DNA of 64,000 bases, from contig OZ253477.1 in NCBI GenBank assembly GCA_965261775.1, positions 868,001-932,000 of the forward strand. The letters are read 5' to 3'. Positions 17,113 through 25,774 of this stretch are shown piece by piece (the first letter of the stretch is position 1; each line of letters starts with the position of its first letter). Both the position numbers and the translations under genes were made by a program. The stretch comes from G965261775 sp965261775 (lineage in GTDB: Bacteria; Pseudomonadota; Gammaproteobacteria; Eutrophobiales; Eutrophobiaceae). The notes under the pieces were generated by a model that saw only the letters and a program-made list of their open reading frames with translations, did not search any database and had not been told where the DNA came from.

Positions 17113-19239
17113 TTAAATTTTTTCGACCTGTACGAGGTTATCGGAGAAGGTCGGGGCATTACCCATATTCGCAAAGCGGGCTGAACTGATACTGTTGACC
17201 GTGCCGGTACCGTTGAGCTGGCGCCAGTAACCCAGGGTCGCCACCACCAGGCCGGCGCTCACATCGTCGGTGATCCGGGCATCGCCCTCAAATCCACCGC
17301 GATCATTGAACACGCGCACCCTGTCGCCTTCCTTGATGTCGCGCAAGGTGGCGTCTGCGGCGTTAATCAGCACAAACTGCTCTCCCTGGTTTTTAATTTT
17401 CTGCGTCATATTGGCATAACAGGAATTCAAAAAATTGTGGCTTTTGGGTGAAACGATGTTGAGCGGATATTTCCCGGCAAGTTCGGGATTAGTCCCATGC
17501 GATTCTTTCGGCGGGACATAATCCGGCAGCTCATCCAGCGCCTCGCCAGACTGGAAACCTTCATACATCTGACGAAAGGGTCCTGCCACAAAGTTAACGG
17601 CACCGGCGGCCTTGAACTGGCATTTACCCGTCGGGGTTGGAAAATTGCCTTCCCTGTGCGGACAGCGATCATCCTTTGTGCCGATGTTCAGACGGGCAAA
17701 ACCGTTTTCCCGTAAATAGTCAAGGTCAATGCCATCGCAGGCGGGGGCATCCCAGTCAATATAGTTTTCCAGACAGGTTGAATCCGACCAACTGAATTGC
17801 TCATCGTCATAACCCATCCTCGCCGCAAGGCGGCGGAAAATTTCATTGTTCGGCAGGGCTTCTCCCGGTGCCTCAACACTGCGGGCATTATAGGTCAGGT
17901 ACAAGTGCCCCCAGGACAAAATGATATCTTCATGTTCCGCGCCCATTGAGGCGGGCAGGACGATATCGGCATAGGAGGCCGTATCGGAAATGAAATGCTC
18001 GGCGGAAACTGTAAATAAATCATCACGCATCAGACCCTTGACGATTTTCTCGGTCTCGGGCGCCTGTGTTACCGGATTGGCGTTCCAGCACATCATGGAT
18101 TTTATCGGAATATCCAGCGCCATCTCGCCGGTCAATGCCCGCCCGATCTGCAAGGCGTTAATGACGCGTGTTCCCTCAGGGATAAAATCAGGACGGCAGA
18201 TAACATCAAATTTATACGGGTGTTCCCATACCAGGAACTGGGTGGCGCCGCCACCGACATGACGCCACGCACCGGTCAGCGCCGGAATACTGGTGACCGC
18301 GCGAATCGTCTGGCCACCGCCATAGTGCCGCTCCAGCGCCACTCCCATGCGGATTGCCGCCGGTTGTTCGGTCGCGAGTTCTTTCGCCAGTCGGCGAATA
18401 TCATCCACCGCCACGCCGGTGATGGCTTCGGCCCATTCAGGCGTGCGACTCGCGGCGCGTGCCGCCAGTTCGGCATAGCCCTCCGTATAGTTATCAACAT
18501 AATCCTGATCCACCAGTCCCTGCTCAATGATACTGTTGATCACGGCCATTGCCAGCGCCCCGTCGGTACCCGGTTTCGGGGCAATGTGCCAGTCAGCCTG
18601 TTTGGCCGTGCGTGATGCATAGCTGTCAATAACGACAACTTTCGCACCCTTCTTCCTGGCGTCCTCCACGACATGCCAGTGATGCAGATTGGTGCTCATG
18701 CTGTTGCAGGCCCAGATCACGATATATCTGGAATGGACATAACTTTCCGGATCAACGCCAGAGGTCGGACCAACGGTCGTCAGCCAGGCGGTACAGGAAC
18801 CTTCGCCGCAAAAGGTACGCTCGCACACAGTGGCACCCATACGGTTAAAAAAGGCATCACCGCCGTTCAGGCCATGTACCAGACCCTGGTTGCCCAGATA
18901 GCTGTAAGGGATGATGGCCTGCGGGCCATATTCTTCAATAATGGCTTTCCACCTGCTGCTGATTTCGTCCAGGGCCTCGTCCCAGCCAAGGCGTGAAAAC
19001 TGTTTGCTGCCTTTCGGACCAGTACGACGCATCGGATATAACAGACGATCAGGATGATAGTGACGTTTTTCGTAGTCTTTCAGTTTGACGCAGAGACCAC
19101 CGCGTGTCATGGAGTGCTCCCTATTACCGCGGACGCCGACCACTTTGCCGTCTTCAATATCAAACACCATCGCGCAAGTATCAGGACAATCATGCGGGCA
19201 TCCACCGAATGCCGTTTCCATTTTGGGATTGGCTACCAT
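17113..19239 (-). CDS. Molybdopterin-dependent oxidoreductase, DMSO reductase superfamily
   Basis: A 708-residue enzyme binding bis-MGD molybdenum or tungsten and one [4Fe-4S] cluster. The cluster motif is C14-x3-C18-x3-C22-x27-C50 within GGCPHDCPDTC and GGLC. Later blocks such as YSYLGNQGLVHG, IVIWACNSMSTNLHHW, WNANPVTQAPET and the C-terminal molydopterin-binding domain (FLNSCYANMTQ; GDRVRVFNDRG) are typical. No Tat signal is seen, so it is probably cytoplasmic. A GAGGAAATGACC precedes the ATG. There is no adjacent ferredoxin-like or membrane subunit; the nearby CDGSH protein could pass electrons. The substrate is not predictable; the broad family includes formate dehydrogenases and thiosulfate or polysulfide reductases. 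Confidence 0.9.
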   Translation of the reverse strand: MVANPKMETAFGGCPHDCPDTCAMVFDIEDGKVVGVRGNREHSMTRGGLCVKLKDYEKRHYHPDRLLYPMRRTGPKGSKQFSRLGWDEALDEISSRWKAIIEEYGPQAIIPYSYLGNQGLVHGLNGGDAFFNRMGATVCERTFCGEGSCTAWLTTVGPTSGVDPESYVHSRYIVIWACNSMSTNLHHWHVVEDARKKGAKVVVIDSYASRTAKQADWHIAPKPGTDGALAMAVINSIIEQGLVDQDYVDNYTEGYAELAARAASRTPEWAEAITGVAVDDIRRLAKELATEQPAAIRMGVALERHYGGGQTIRAVTSIPALTGAWRHVGGGATQFLVWEHPYKFDVICRPDFIPEGTRVINALQIGRALTGEMALDIPIKSMMCWNANPVTQAPETEKIVKGLMRDDLFTVSAEHFISDTASYADIVLPASMGAEHEDIILSWGHLYLTYNARSVEAPGEALPNNEIFRRLAARMGYDDEQFSWSDSTCLENYIDWDAPACDGIDLDYLRENGFARLNIGTKDDRCPHREGNFPTPTGKCQFKAAGAVNFVAGPFRQMYEGFQSGEALDELPDYVPPKESHGTNPELAGKYPLNIVSPKSHNFLNSCYANMTQKIKNQGEQFVLINAADATLRDIKEGDRVRVFNDRGGFEGDARITDDVSAGLVVATLGYWRQLNGTGTVNSISSARFANMGNAPTFSDNLVQVEKI

Positions 19240-19360
19240 AGGTCATTTCCTCACGGTTAGTTTTGGACGTGATAAATTGATATTCGTATAATCAGGATAC
19301 TAATACCGAGAATGAAAGTAAAATATCGTTGCGTTTCCAGCCTTTCATCGGAGTTTCACT

Positions 19361-20878
19361 TTGCACATGGCAACATATCGGACAGATCACGTCGTTACCG
19401 CCTGGTTACTCGTCCGCACGGTGCTGTGGACATTGCTGTTATTTTTCACCCAGCCGACCCTGCCGCTGGACGTGCTGGAACATCTGGCATGGGGACGGGA
19501 ATGGCGGCTGGTCTATGCCCATCACCCCGGCTTGCCGGCATGGATTAACGAGGCATTGAATCTGGCGACCGGGGGCTCCCGGTTGGCTTTGTCCGCCACC
19601 GCGCCGGTGTCGGTTTCCCTGGCGATGGCGGCAGTGTGGTTACTGGCGAAACGCGTGGTGAGCGAACCGCGGGCACTCGTCGCCATGCTGTCCCTGGAAG
19701 GAATCTGGTATTTCAACGTCGTCGCGACAGAGTTTAATCATAATATTTTACAACTGGCGGCCTGCGCATGGCTGTTTTATCTGACACATCGCGCTTTTGT
19801 CGGAAAATCCGATTATCGGCACTGGATCGCCCTCGGTCTGGTGGCGGCGTTGTCGCTTTACGCGAAATATTCCGCCGTATTGAGTCTGCTTGCAGCGTTC
19901 GCCTGGAGCGTCGCGGCGCCAGCGACGCGAAAGCGCTGGCAGACACCCGGACCATGGCTGGCACTGACAGTGTTCGTCGCGTTGACCGTGCCGCAGATCA
20001 TCGCCTTGCTTGAACTGCGCCTTACGCCGTTGCGTTTTGCACTGGCGCGCGCCGATGGAGGCACGAAAGAGTGGATACACCACATCGCATATCCGTTACG
20101 TTTTGCGATCGCACAGGCGGGGGCGGTGTTACCGGCGTTATTGCTATGCATACTTGCCATCGGCAAGAAGCACGGTGGCGACTCCGTACCCGGGCACGTC
20201 ACCGGGAACAAAACCGACCGCGGCTTTGTCGCCGTTGCCGCTTTCGCCCCGTTATTGCTGGCTTTACTGATCTCCGCCGTCGGCGGCTGGCGTTTCAGAT
20301 CCATGTGGGGCGCGGCGATGGTGTCCTTTATCCCGCTGTGGCTGTTGATGGTTTTCAGCACACGCGAGTTACGACCGCGCCGCGCCCTTACCGGTGCCTT
20401 GTCCATCGCGGCGCTGACGCTGGCGGTTGTCACCCTGATCAATATGGGGGGTCCTTACCAGAGTGGTTATGGCAAGCGGATCCACTGGCCGGGACACGAG
20501 ATCGGCCAGCATCTTGAAGCGGAATGGCGGGCGGCGTTTGATGCGCCGTTACGCTTTGTCGCCGGACCGAAACATATTGCGGCACTGGTTTCCTTTTATG
20601 CGCCGTCGCGTCCTTCCGCGATTCTTGATGGTGATTGGGAAAAGAACTTCCGGGTAACGCCCGACGAGTTTGCCCTCTGTGGAGGGATAATCGTGTGGGC
20701 TGTGCACGACGGGAAAAAGGAAGATATTCCGCCTCCCGCTTTTGCCGGGGACTATCCCGAGGCGTGGCGTATCACGGACTTTATCGTTGACTGGCGGACA
20801 ACAGCGGATATTCCTCCACTGGTAATCGGCGCATTACTGGTGCCGCCGCGCGACGACAACGCACGGTGCATGCATTGA
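19361..20878 (+). CDS. Glycosyltransferase family 39 (PMT-like) membrane protein
   Basis: A 505-residue polytopic protein with around ten membrane segments and a soluble C-terminal domain. The first periplasmic loop carries the acidic motif LDVLEHLAWGREW followed by HPGLPAW, as in lipid-phosphate-sugar-dependent GT39/ArnT-like enzymes that transfer sugar from a polyprenyl carrier to lipid A or protein. A TTG at 19361 has GGAG eight nucleotides before it; ATG 19367 is the alternative. It stands alone, so the acceptor is unknown. Confidence 0.85.
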   Translation: MHMATYRTDHVVTAWLLVRTVLWTLLLFFTQPTLPLDVLEHLAWGREWRLVYAHHPGLPAWINEALNLATGGSRLALSATAPVSVSLAMAAVWLLAKRVVSEPRALVAMLSLEGIWYFNVVATEFNHNILQLAACAWLFYLTHRAFVGKSDYRHWIALGLVAALSLYAKYSAVLSLLAAFAWSVAAPATRKRWQTPGPWLALTVFVALTVPQIIALLELRLTPLRFALARADGGTKEWIHHIAYPLRFAIAQAGAVLPALLLCILAIGKKHGGDSVPGHVTGNKTDRGFVAVAAFAPLLLALLISAVGGWRFRSMWGAAMVSFIPLWLLMVFSTRELRPRRALTGALSIAALTLAVVTLINMGGPYQSGYGKRIHWPGHEIGQHLEAEWRAAFDAPLRFVAGPKHIAALVSFYAPSRPSAILDGDWEKNFRVTPDEFALCGGIIVWAVHDGKKEDIPPPAFAGDYPEAWRITDFIVDWRTTADIPPLVIGALLVPPRDDNARCMH

Positions 20879-20973
20879 TCCACAGTCAAACGGTCCCTGC
20901 CGCAATCAAACAGATCAAACACCATCACCGGTTTTCTACAATAACAGTCGTCTGCTAAAATAGACCAATTTCA

Positions 20974-21903
20974 ATGGCGGCTACCGATATGACACCCTTT
21001 GTTATTGCGACAATGTATAAATTTGTGCATCTGCATGATTATGCATCACTGCAATCAACGTTATTATCATTTTGCCGAAAGCACGAGCTTAAAGGGACCC
21101 TGCTGTTGGCGCAGGAAGGGATAAACGGTACGCTGGCCGGTAGCCGCGAAGGAATTGACGCCTTATTGGATTTTCTCAGAGCGGATTCGAGATTATCAGA
21201 ACTTGTACACAAGGAATCTTACGCCGACAGTATTCCCTTCCATCGCATCAAGATCAAACTGAGGCGGGAAATTGTAACAATGGGATGTCCGCAGATTAAA
21301 CCGTTCAAACGCGGCGGCACCCGGGTGGAACCTGCGGACTGGAACGCGTTTATCGATAATCCGGACATCCTGCTGCTGGATATACGAAATAAATATGAAC
21401 ACCGTATCGGCACATTCAAAAACGCGGAACCGTCAAACACGGTGAATTTTCGTGAGTTTCCCGGCGATGTAAAGCGGCGGTTCGACCCGGCAAAAAATAA
21501 AAAGGTGGCAATGTTCTGCACAGGCGGTATCCGTTGCGAGAAAGCGAGCGCCTGGATGCTGGCACAAGGCTTTGAAGAGGTATACCAGCTCAACGGCGGC
21601 ATCCTCAAATACTTGCAGGACATTCCCGCGGAAAACAGTCTCTGGCGGGGCGAGTGTTTCGTGTTTGACGAACGTATTTCGGTCAACCATGAACTGTCTG
21701 CGGGCACCTACGTGCAATGTTTTGCCTGTCGGCGGCCTTTGTCGACCGGCGATATTAAATCGGACCACTACCAGCCGGGGGTCTCGTGTCCTTACTGTAT
21801 TAATGAAACAAGTGAGAAACAACGTGCCGGTTTCAGGGAGCGCCGGCGTCAGGTCCTGCTGGCGGAGAAACGTAATGTACAGCATGTGGGCGGCGGTGCG
21901 TGA
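20974..21903 (+). CDS. trhO: TrhO (YceA), tRNA uridine-34 5-hydroxylase, rhodanese family
   Basis: Uses O2 to make ho5U34 in tRNA as a first step towards cmo5U-type wobble bases. The 309-residue protein has the N-terminal ferredoxin-like domain (YKFVHLHDY; LLAQEGINGTLAG), then a rhodanese domain with DIRNKYEHRIGTFKNA and the active loop CTGGIRCEKAS, and a C-terminal CFACRRPL...CPYCI cysteine cluster. Full length. ATG 20974 or 20989 could be the start. A TAAAAT box at 20956-20961 may be its -10 element. It is the last clearly core gene before the accessory region. Confidence 0.93.
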   Translation: MAATDMTPFVIATMYKFVHLHDYASLQSTLLSFCRKHELKGTLLLAQEGINGTLAGSREGIDALLDFLRADSRLSELVHKESYADSIPFHRIKIKLRREIVTMGCPQIKPFKRGGTRVEPADWNAFIDNPDILLLDIRNKYEHRIGTFKNAEPSNTVNFREFPGDVKRRFDPAKNKKVAMFCTGGIRCEKASAWMLAQGFEEVYQLNGGILKYLQDIPAENSLWRGECFVFDERISVNHELSAGTYVQCFACRRPLSTGDIKSDHYQPGVSCPYCINETSEKQRAGFRERRRQVLLAEKRNVQHVGGGA

Positions 21904-21932
21904 GCATACCCTCTTTCTACATTTCAGTTATC

Positions 21933-21968
21933 GTTTCAGTGACCGGGTGATGGGTTATACTGATGTTG
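21933..21968 (+). repeat. 37-bp dispersed repeat, copy a
   Basis: A variant of the repeat with consensus close to GTTTCAGTT-N-CCAGG-N-GA-CTGGTTATACTGATGTCGG. The downstream end (ACTGATGTTG) directly abuts the truncated helicase remnant. Other copies are at 27676-27712 and in the cluster 52759-53549. Confidence 0.85.
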
Positions 21969-21969
21969 A

Positions 21970-22487
21970 TTCATACTTGTCATTGGTCATGATCTCAAAG
22001 GGCAGATGAAAACGGCGGTCGAGTTCATCCCGCCACTGCTCCACCGGTTACCCGCACAGACAATCAGGCAACGTTGCAGATCACCGCGAACCAGCATCTC
22101 CTCGAGCAGGAGTCCGGTCATGATTATCTTCCCGACCCCGAGTTCATCGGCCAGCAGAGAGCGCAGGGGCTGACGGGGCAGCACAGCTTCGTAAACAGCC
22201 GTGTGTTTTGGTGTGGCAGGGGTTCGGACGGCGAGCCGGATGCGGTAGGCCTCGGAGACCAGGCGGAAGAGTACGGCGTCCCCATTGAAGCGCCAGGGTT
22301 TGCCGTCCCGGAGAATCTCCAGGTCGCCTTCACGGTCCTAGTAGATCGATTGCGCTGACCAAGCCTCCTTGCAGATCAGTTCCAGGACGACAGAACCGAC
22401 CCATGAGACGGCGACAACGGTACTCAGAACGTCGGGCAGGATGCCCTTCACGACAACCCCTAGCCCCAGTTCTTCAAGCCGGACCAT
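21970..22487 (-). pseudogene. SNF2/DEAD-type helicase remnant (N-terminal part only)
   Basis: Reading from ATG 22487 (preceded by a good AGGGGAGGT) gives an N-terminal region like those of SNF2-type helicases with DUF3883 relatives: DREGDLEILRDGKPWRFNGD, then PLRSLLADELGVGKIIMTGL (degraded Walker A), LVRGDLQRCLIVC. There is an in-frame TAG after QSIY, an apparent internal deletion before PKHTAVYEAVLPRQ, and a one-base frameshift after which VEQWRDELDRRFHLPFEIM continues in another frame. The remnant ends exactly at the 37-bp repeat (21968). It is clearly dead. Comparable helicases occur in DISARM and other defence loci, but that assignment cannot be made from this piece. Confidence 0.85.
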
Positions 22488-22694
22488 TTTACCTCCCCTT
22501 TCCCGCCTTGCCTTTCCGCAAGACAGGGGTCACACCTTAAAAAATAAATATTGACGGTTTCGTAAAAGCCGGAATTTGTCGGGGATGCCGGAGGCGAATT
22601 GAAGCGTTGCGATGCAATGGGTCAATATCAGACTATGCGACATATTTCAATCGTAAAGATGGCAGACATGAGCATGTGTTTCAAGGAAGGTTTT
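22488..22694. other. Non-coding spacer
   Basis: No gene or motif was recognised between the helicase remnant and the first sulfotransferase gene. Confidence 0.5.
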
Positions 22695-23405
22695 TTAAAA
22701 TGTATACTTAAAATAGTCTATATCTTTTTGAAATTTTTCGGCAATAACCTTCTTCGTCCTGTCCGTATAAAAATCCCTGTAGTTCTTTGAAGAAGAATGT
22801 ATGTTGCGATTGGCTTTTATGCTCAGGAGTCGTACCCGGCCCTCTGTCCGTTCTGCTATTTCCTTTATTGCCATGTCAAACTGTTCAACCTTATATACAT
22901 AATCCATAACGCACTTTCCGTTTTCATCGCAGAACCAGTCCATCTGGTTTTTATGTAAAGTTGGATGAATGCAAGTATCACTGGCATAAAGATGTCTGTC
23001 GCAGAAATCTTCAAAGGTTATTGTATCTTTTACTTGAATTCCCTCACGTCTGAAATATAAGGATACCGCCCGGGACCAGGGATTTCTAACCGCGGAAAAC
23101 TTAAAGAAGTCATTAAATATCTTATTTGCTTTTTTCCTGATATCAGCATCTCTTAAAACACTTCCGTTAGGAAATGTATAATTTTTCCCCAAAGACTTCT
23201 TAAGAAAGTATACATACATGGAATCACGGATTTGCATAATATTGAGATGGGGATTTTCAATCAATGAAAGGCCCCAAAGGTGGATTTGTTTCCTGACAGA
23301 AACGGTTCCGTTTTTGGGAACAGCAATAAAAATGCACTGTTTTTCAAAATTTATCGCTTCATTGAGCAACAAAGCTTCAGAGGGTTTTGTCTTTTTTCCC
23401 GTCAA
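22695..23405 (-). CDS. Sulfotransferase family protein, copy 1 (N-terminus frameshifted)
   Basis: PAPS-dependent sulfotransferase-like protein of 236 residues from a TTG at 23405. The 5'-phosphosulfate loop is AVPKNGTVS near residues 28-36 and the 3'-phosphate motif is SAVRNPWSRAVSLYF near 118. In the second copy (27669-28289) the frame continues upstream to an ATG encoding MKEKLYLVRSVLKK. Here the matching ATG is present, but single bases are missing from two A-runs, so the first ~25 codons are out of frame. The C-terminus (DIDYFKYTF) is complete. It faces away from the next sulfotransferase, sharing an upstream region of about 470 nt. Likely acts on cell-surface glycan; the acceptor is unknown. 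Confidence 0.75.
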   Translation of the reverse strand: MTGKKTKPSEALLLNEAINFEKQCIFIAVPKNGTVSVRKQIHLWGLSLIENPHLNIMQIRDSMYVYFLKKSLGKNYTFPNGSVLRDADIRKKANKIFNDFFKFSAVRNPWSRAVSLYFRREGIQVKDTITFEDFCDRHLYASDTCIHPTLHKNQMDWFCDENGKCVMDYVYKVEQFDMAIKEIAERTEGRVRLLSIKANRNIHSSSKNYRDFYTDRTKKVIAEKFQKDIDYFKYTF

Positions 23406-23491
23406 TATTTTCCCCCCTCAATATTTTTTTCAGAACTGATCTGACCAAATGTAACTTTTCTTTCATATGTTCCTTTTCCGAGCCCGCCCAT

Positions 23492-23519
23492 TTGGGACAA
23501 CGTAAATTTTATATATAAT
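23492..23519 (+). promoter_or_regulatory. Possible promoter, conserved in both duplicates
   Basis: TTGGGA (23492-23497), a 16-nt spacer, and TATAAT (23514-23519). The same arrangement is kept in the duplicated segment at 28315-28342. It points towards the plus-strand sulfotransferase some 350 nt downstream, so a long leader would result. Confidence 0.4.
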
Positions 23520-23873
23520 AACGAACACTGACAGGAAGTACAACGACTTATTGTTTCAATATATCAATCATCATGGTTTGCATGATGAAGTGATACCGTC
23601 CCCACAATTCTTATTCATAATCCGACAACGCTGCTTGTCATGTAAGCATTCGATCTGGTATATGTCAATCTGGTATATGTTGCAGATGATGGCTACCACG
23701 GTTTCGTATGGTACCCTATGGTCCCGCCTGGCAAGGGCCATTTGCGGCCATTGGCCATTTGCAATGTATAGCTTTCAAGAATAACTTTTTCGCCTTTTCT
23801 TTAACACTGAACACCCCCGTCCATATACATCAAAGTTTTCGATGCGTCTGCCAATCCAAGGTAACTTCACCAA

Positions 23874-24650
23874 ATGATAATATCCCATAAGTACAAGTTT
23901 ATATTTCTAAAAACCTTTAAAACAGCGGGAAGCAGCATAGAATACTACCTGGCGCAGCACTGCGACCTGGAGGATATAATTATCCCCATGAACAATGAAA
24001 AGGATTGCAGTTATGCTCGCAACTGGAAGGGTTTTATTACCAAATATGTTCGTCAAAACCTGGGCCGAGATATCTTTTTCCGGAAATTCGAAGCTCTTTC
24101 GACAATCTGGGCTCTCAAAGAGCTGGCAACAAGTCCACCTGTCTATAACCAACAAAAAGCATCCATCGCTCTTGTCGACCTGCTGGATATGTGTGGCCAT
24201 ATGGAGGCAAGACCTGCCAGGCAGGTGGTCGGTGAAAAGATATGGAACGACTATTTTGTTTTCTGCGTTGAGAGAAACACCTGGGGAAGATTAGTGTCTT
24301 TTTATCTTTGGAAAAAAAGATATCTCCAAATAAATAAAAAAGGAGAATTAAGTTTTGCCGACTTTATCAATGATCCACAGAACAGAAAACACAATTTCCC
24401 TTTTTATGCTGATTCTTCAGGCAGACTGATGGTCGACAGGATATTGAGGTTTGAAAATCTTGATGAAGAAATAGAGCAGGTATGTCAAAGGCCAGGGCTC
24501 CCTTTCGAAAACTGGAAAAAGAGCAAAAGGCTAAAAGTATCTCATTATCCTGACGAACATGGATACAAACATTTCTATACTGAGCAACAAAAAGAACTGG
24601 TTGCCAAAGATTTTGCCATCGAAATAGCCTTGATGGATTATACCTTCTGA
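23874..24650 (+). CDS. Sulfotransferase family protein, plus-strand copy 1
   Basis: A 258-residue protein. The start is supported by AAGGTAA eight nucleotides before the ATG. The 5'-phosphosulfate-binding loop is KTFKTAGSSIEYYLAQ near residues 12-27 and the 3' motif is CVERNTWGRLVSFYLW near 128-143, as in the Sulfotransfer_2 type that acts on polysaccharides. The C-terminus has KHFYTEQQKELVAKDFA, common in this group. It is a close paralogue of the gene at 28830-29609 and part of a duplicated segment. Together with the glycosyltransferases it suggests sulfation of a surface glycan. Confidence 0.85.
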   Translation: MIISHKYKFIFLKTFKTAGSSIEYYLAQHCDLEDIIIPMNNEKDCSYARNWKGFITKYVRQNLGRDIFFRKFEALSTIWALKELATSPPVYNQQKASIALVDLLDMCGHMEARPARQVVGEKIWNDYFVFCVERNTWGRLVSFYLWKKRYLQINKKGELSFADFINDPQNRKHNFPFYADSSGRLMVDRILRFENLDEEIEQVCQRPGLPFENWKKSKRLKVSHYPDEHGYKHFYTEQQKELVAKDFAIEIALMDYTF

Positions 24651-25184
24651 CACCACAGCGACATTGAAAGTCAATCAAGACCAGATGTACCCGAGGCAAG
24701 CCTTGTGACGGTATTTATGTCGTACGAACAAGCCTTTCAGAGAAACAGATGAATGTAGCCCGGGATCATGACAGGGAACGGCACTTCCCTCCAGGGACTG
24801 AAACAATTTCGTTTCGCTATTGATTCAGAAATTACTTTTATCTTTCGCCTGGCGCAATTTATCAACTGAGCGAATGGTGCTGTCTTTGAATACTTCAAAA
24901 GCTTTGAGAATCTCGATCTGCTTGCAAGCACCGGAGATTACGAGCTATGGTCTCCAAGGGATGTGAATAAAACTGTTACGCTATTTTTTAGGGCAAAATT
25001 TCGAAGTGCCAGGTCAAGAGTTCTGAAATTATGAAATTCTATTTGACAGATAATATCCTGTACATGAATATCGTCTAGTAAATTCAGAACAATATGATAT
25101 GGGACATTTACATGTTTCACACGAGAAATTACAAACGGCCATGTATTTTCGACCCTTGGAGCTATTGACCCGGGCGGCTTAATC
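24651..25184. other. Unassigned stretch, probably decayed
   Basis: About 530 nt without a supported gene. Several short frames exist on both strands (for example 24938-25186 minus and 24737-24931 minus) but none shows a recognisable domain or a good ribosome site. It lies between a sulfotransferase gene and a transposase remnant, so decayed sequence is likely. Confidence 0.5.
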
Positions 25185-25511
25185 AATCACTCATGGGCCG
25201 GGTTATTTCATGAAGAAATCCTTCCGGAACTCCCGGTAGTTACGCAAGCATTATCACAACACGAACGGCTAGCCGACAAAAGATTTCTTCCATGATCGGA
25301 TTGATGATTCTGCAACAGAGGCATGGTCTTACCGATGAGGAAACCATGGAATACCTCTGTTTCAATATTCAATGGCGGTACATTCTCAATGTCACCAATG
25401 GGTCTGACGCCTATTCGTATGCGAACCCCAAAATCTTTGGACCATGCGCTATTTTGGCCGCATCGGTTTGTTTGTCAGGACCCTCAAGAAATTCTTTGAT
25501 TACCCATGTCC
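25185..25511 (+). pseudogene. Transposase N-terminal remnant
   Basis: Three reading-frame pieces line up as the N-terminal part of a transposase with a DUF772-like region: NHSWAGLFHEEILPELPV at 25185, then (after a frameshift near 25290) MIGLMILQQRHGLTDEETM and FNIQWRYILNV, then (after another shift near 25430) SLWTMRYFGRIGLFVR. The catalytic part is absent. It is the only clear trace of an insertion sequence in this segment and might have driven the neighbouring duplication. Confidence 0.7.
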
Positions 25512-25774
25512 GGATTGAATCTGCGGACAAAAATGATACCCATGCCCTTTTGCCGACCATTGGAAAAAACGTCGAAAAGGATATGGTTCAATTGAGCACA
25601 ATTAAATTTTTATCTGTTAAAATGGCCGCATGATGTTTTTGCAAGACCATCATATGTTTGATGGCAAGAAAATATGATTGCTGGAATGAGGTTTCCATTC
25701 AGGCACTATGTACGGAAATTTATAGTTCCCGTTCAAACACCACCAATGAACAGACATACGTTGATGACACTGAT

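Noticed and set aside
21904..22000. tRNA gene or attachment site at the core/accessory border
   Set aside because: I looked for a cloverleaf or a 3' tRNA fragment at this border and near 30700 and 53700 and found none.
21970..22487. DISARM (drmD-like) helicase call for the remnant
   Set aside because: Only the N-terminal part remains and no other DISARM gene is nearby, so the specific system cannot be named.
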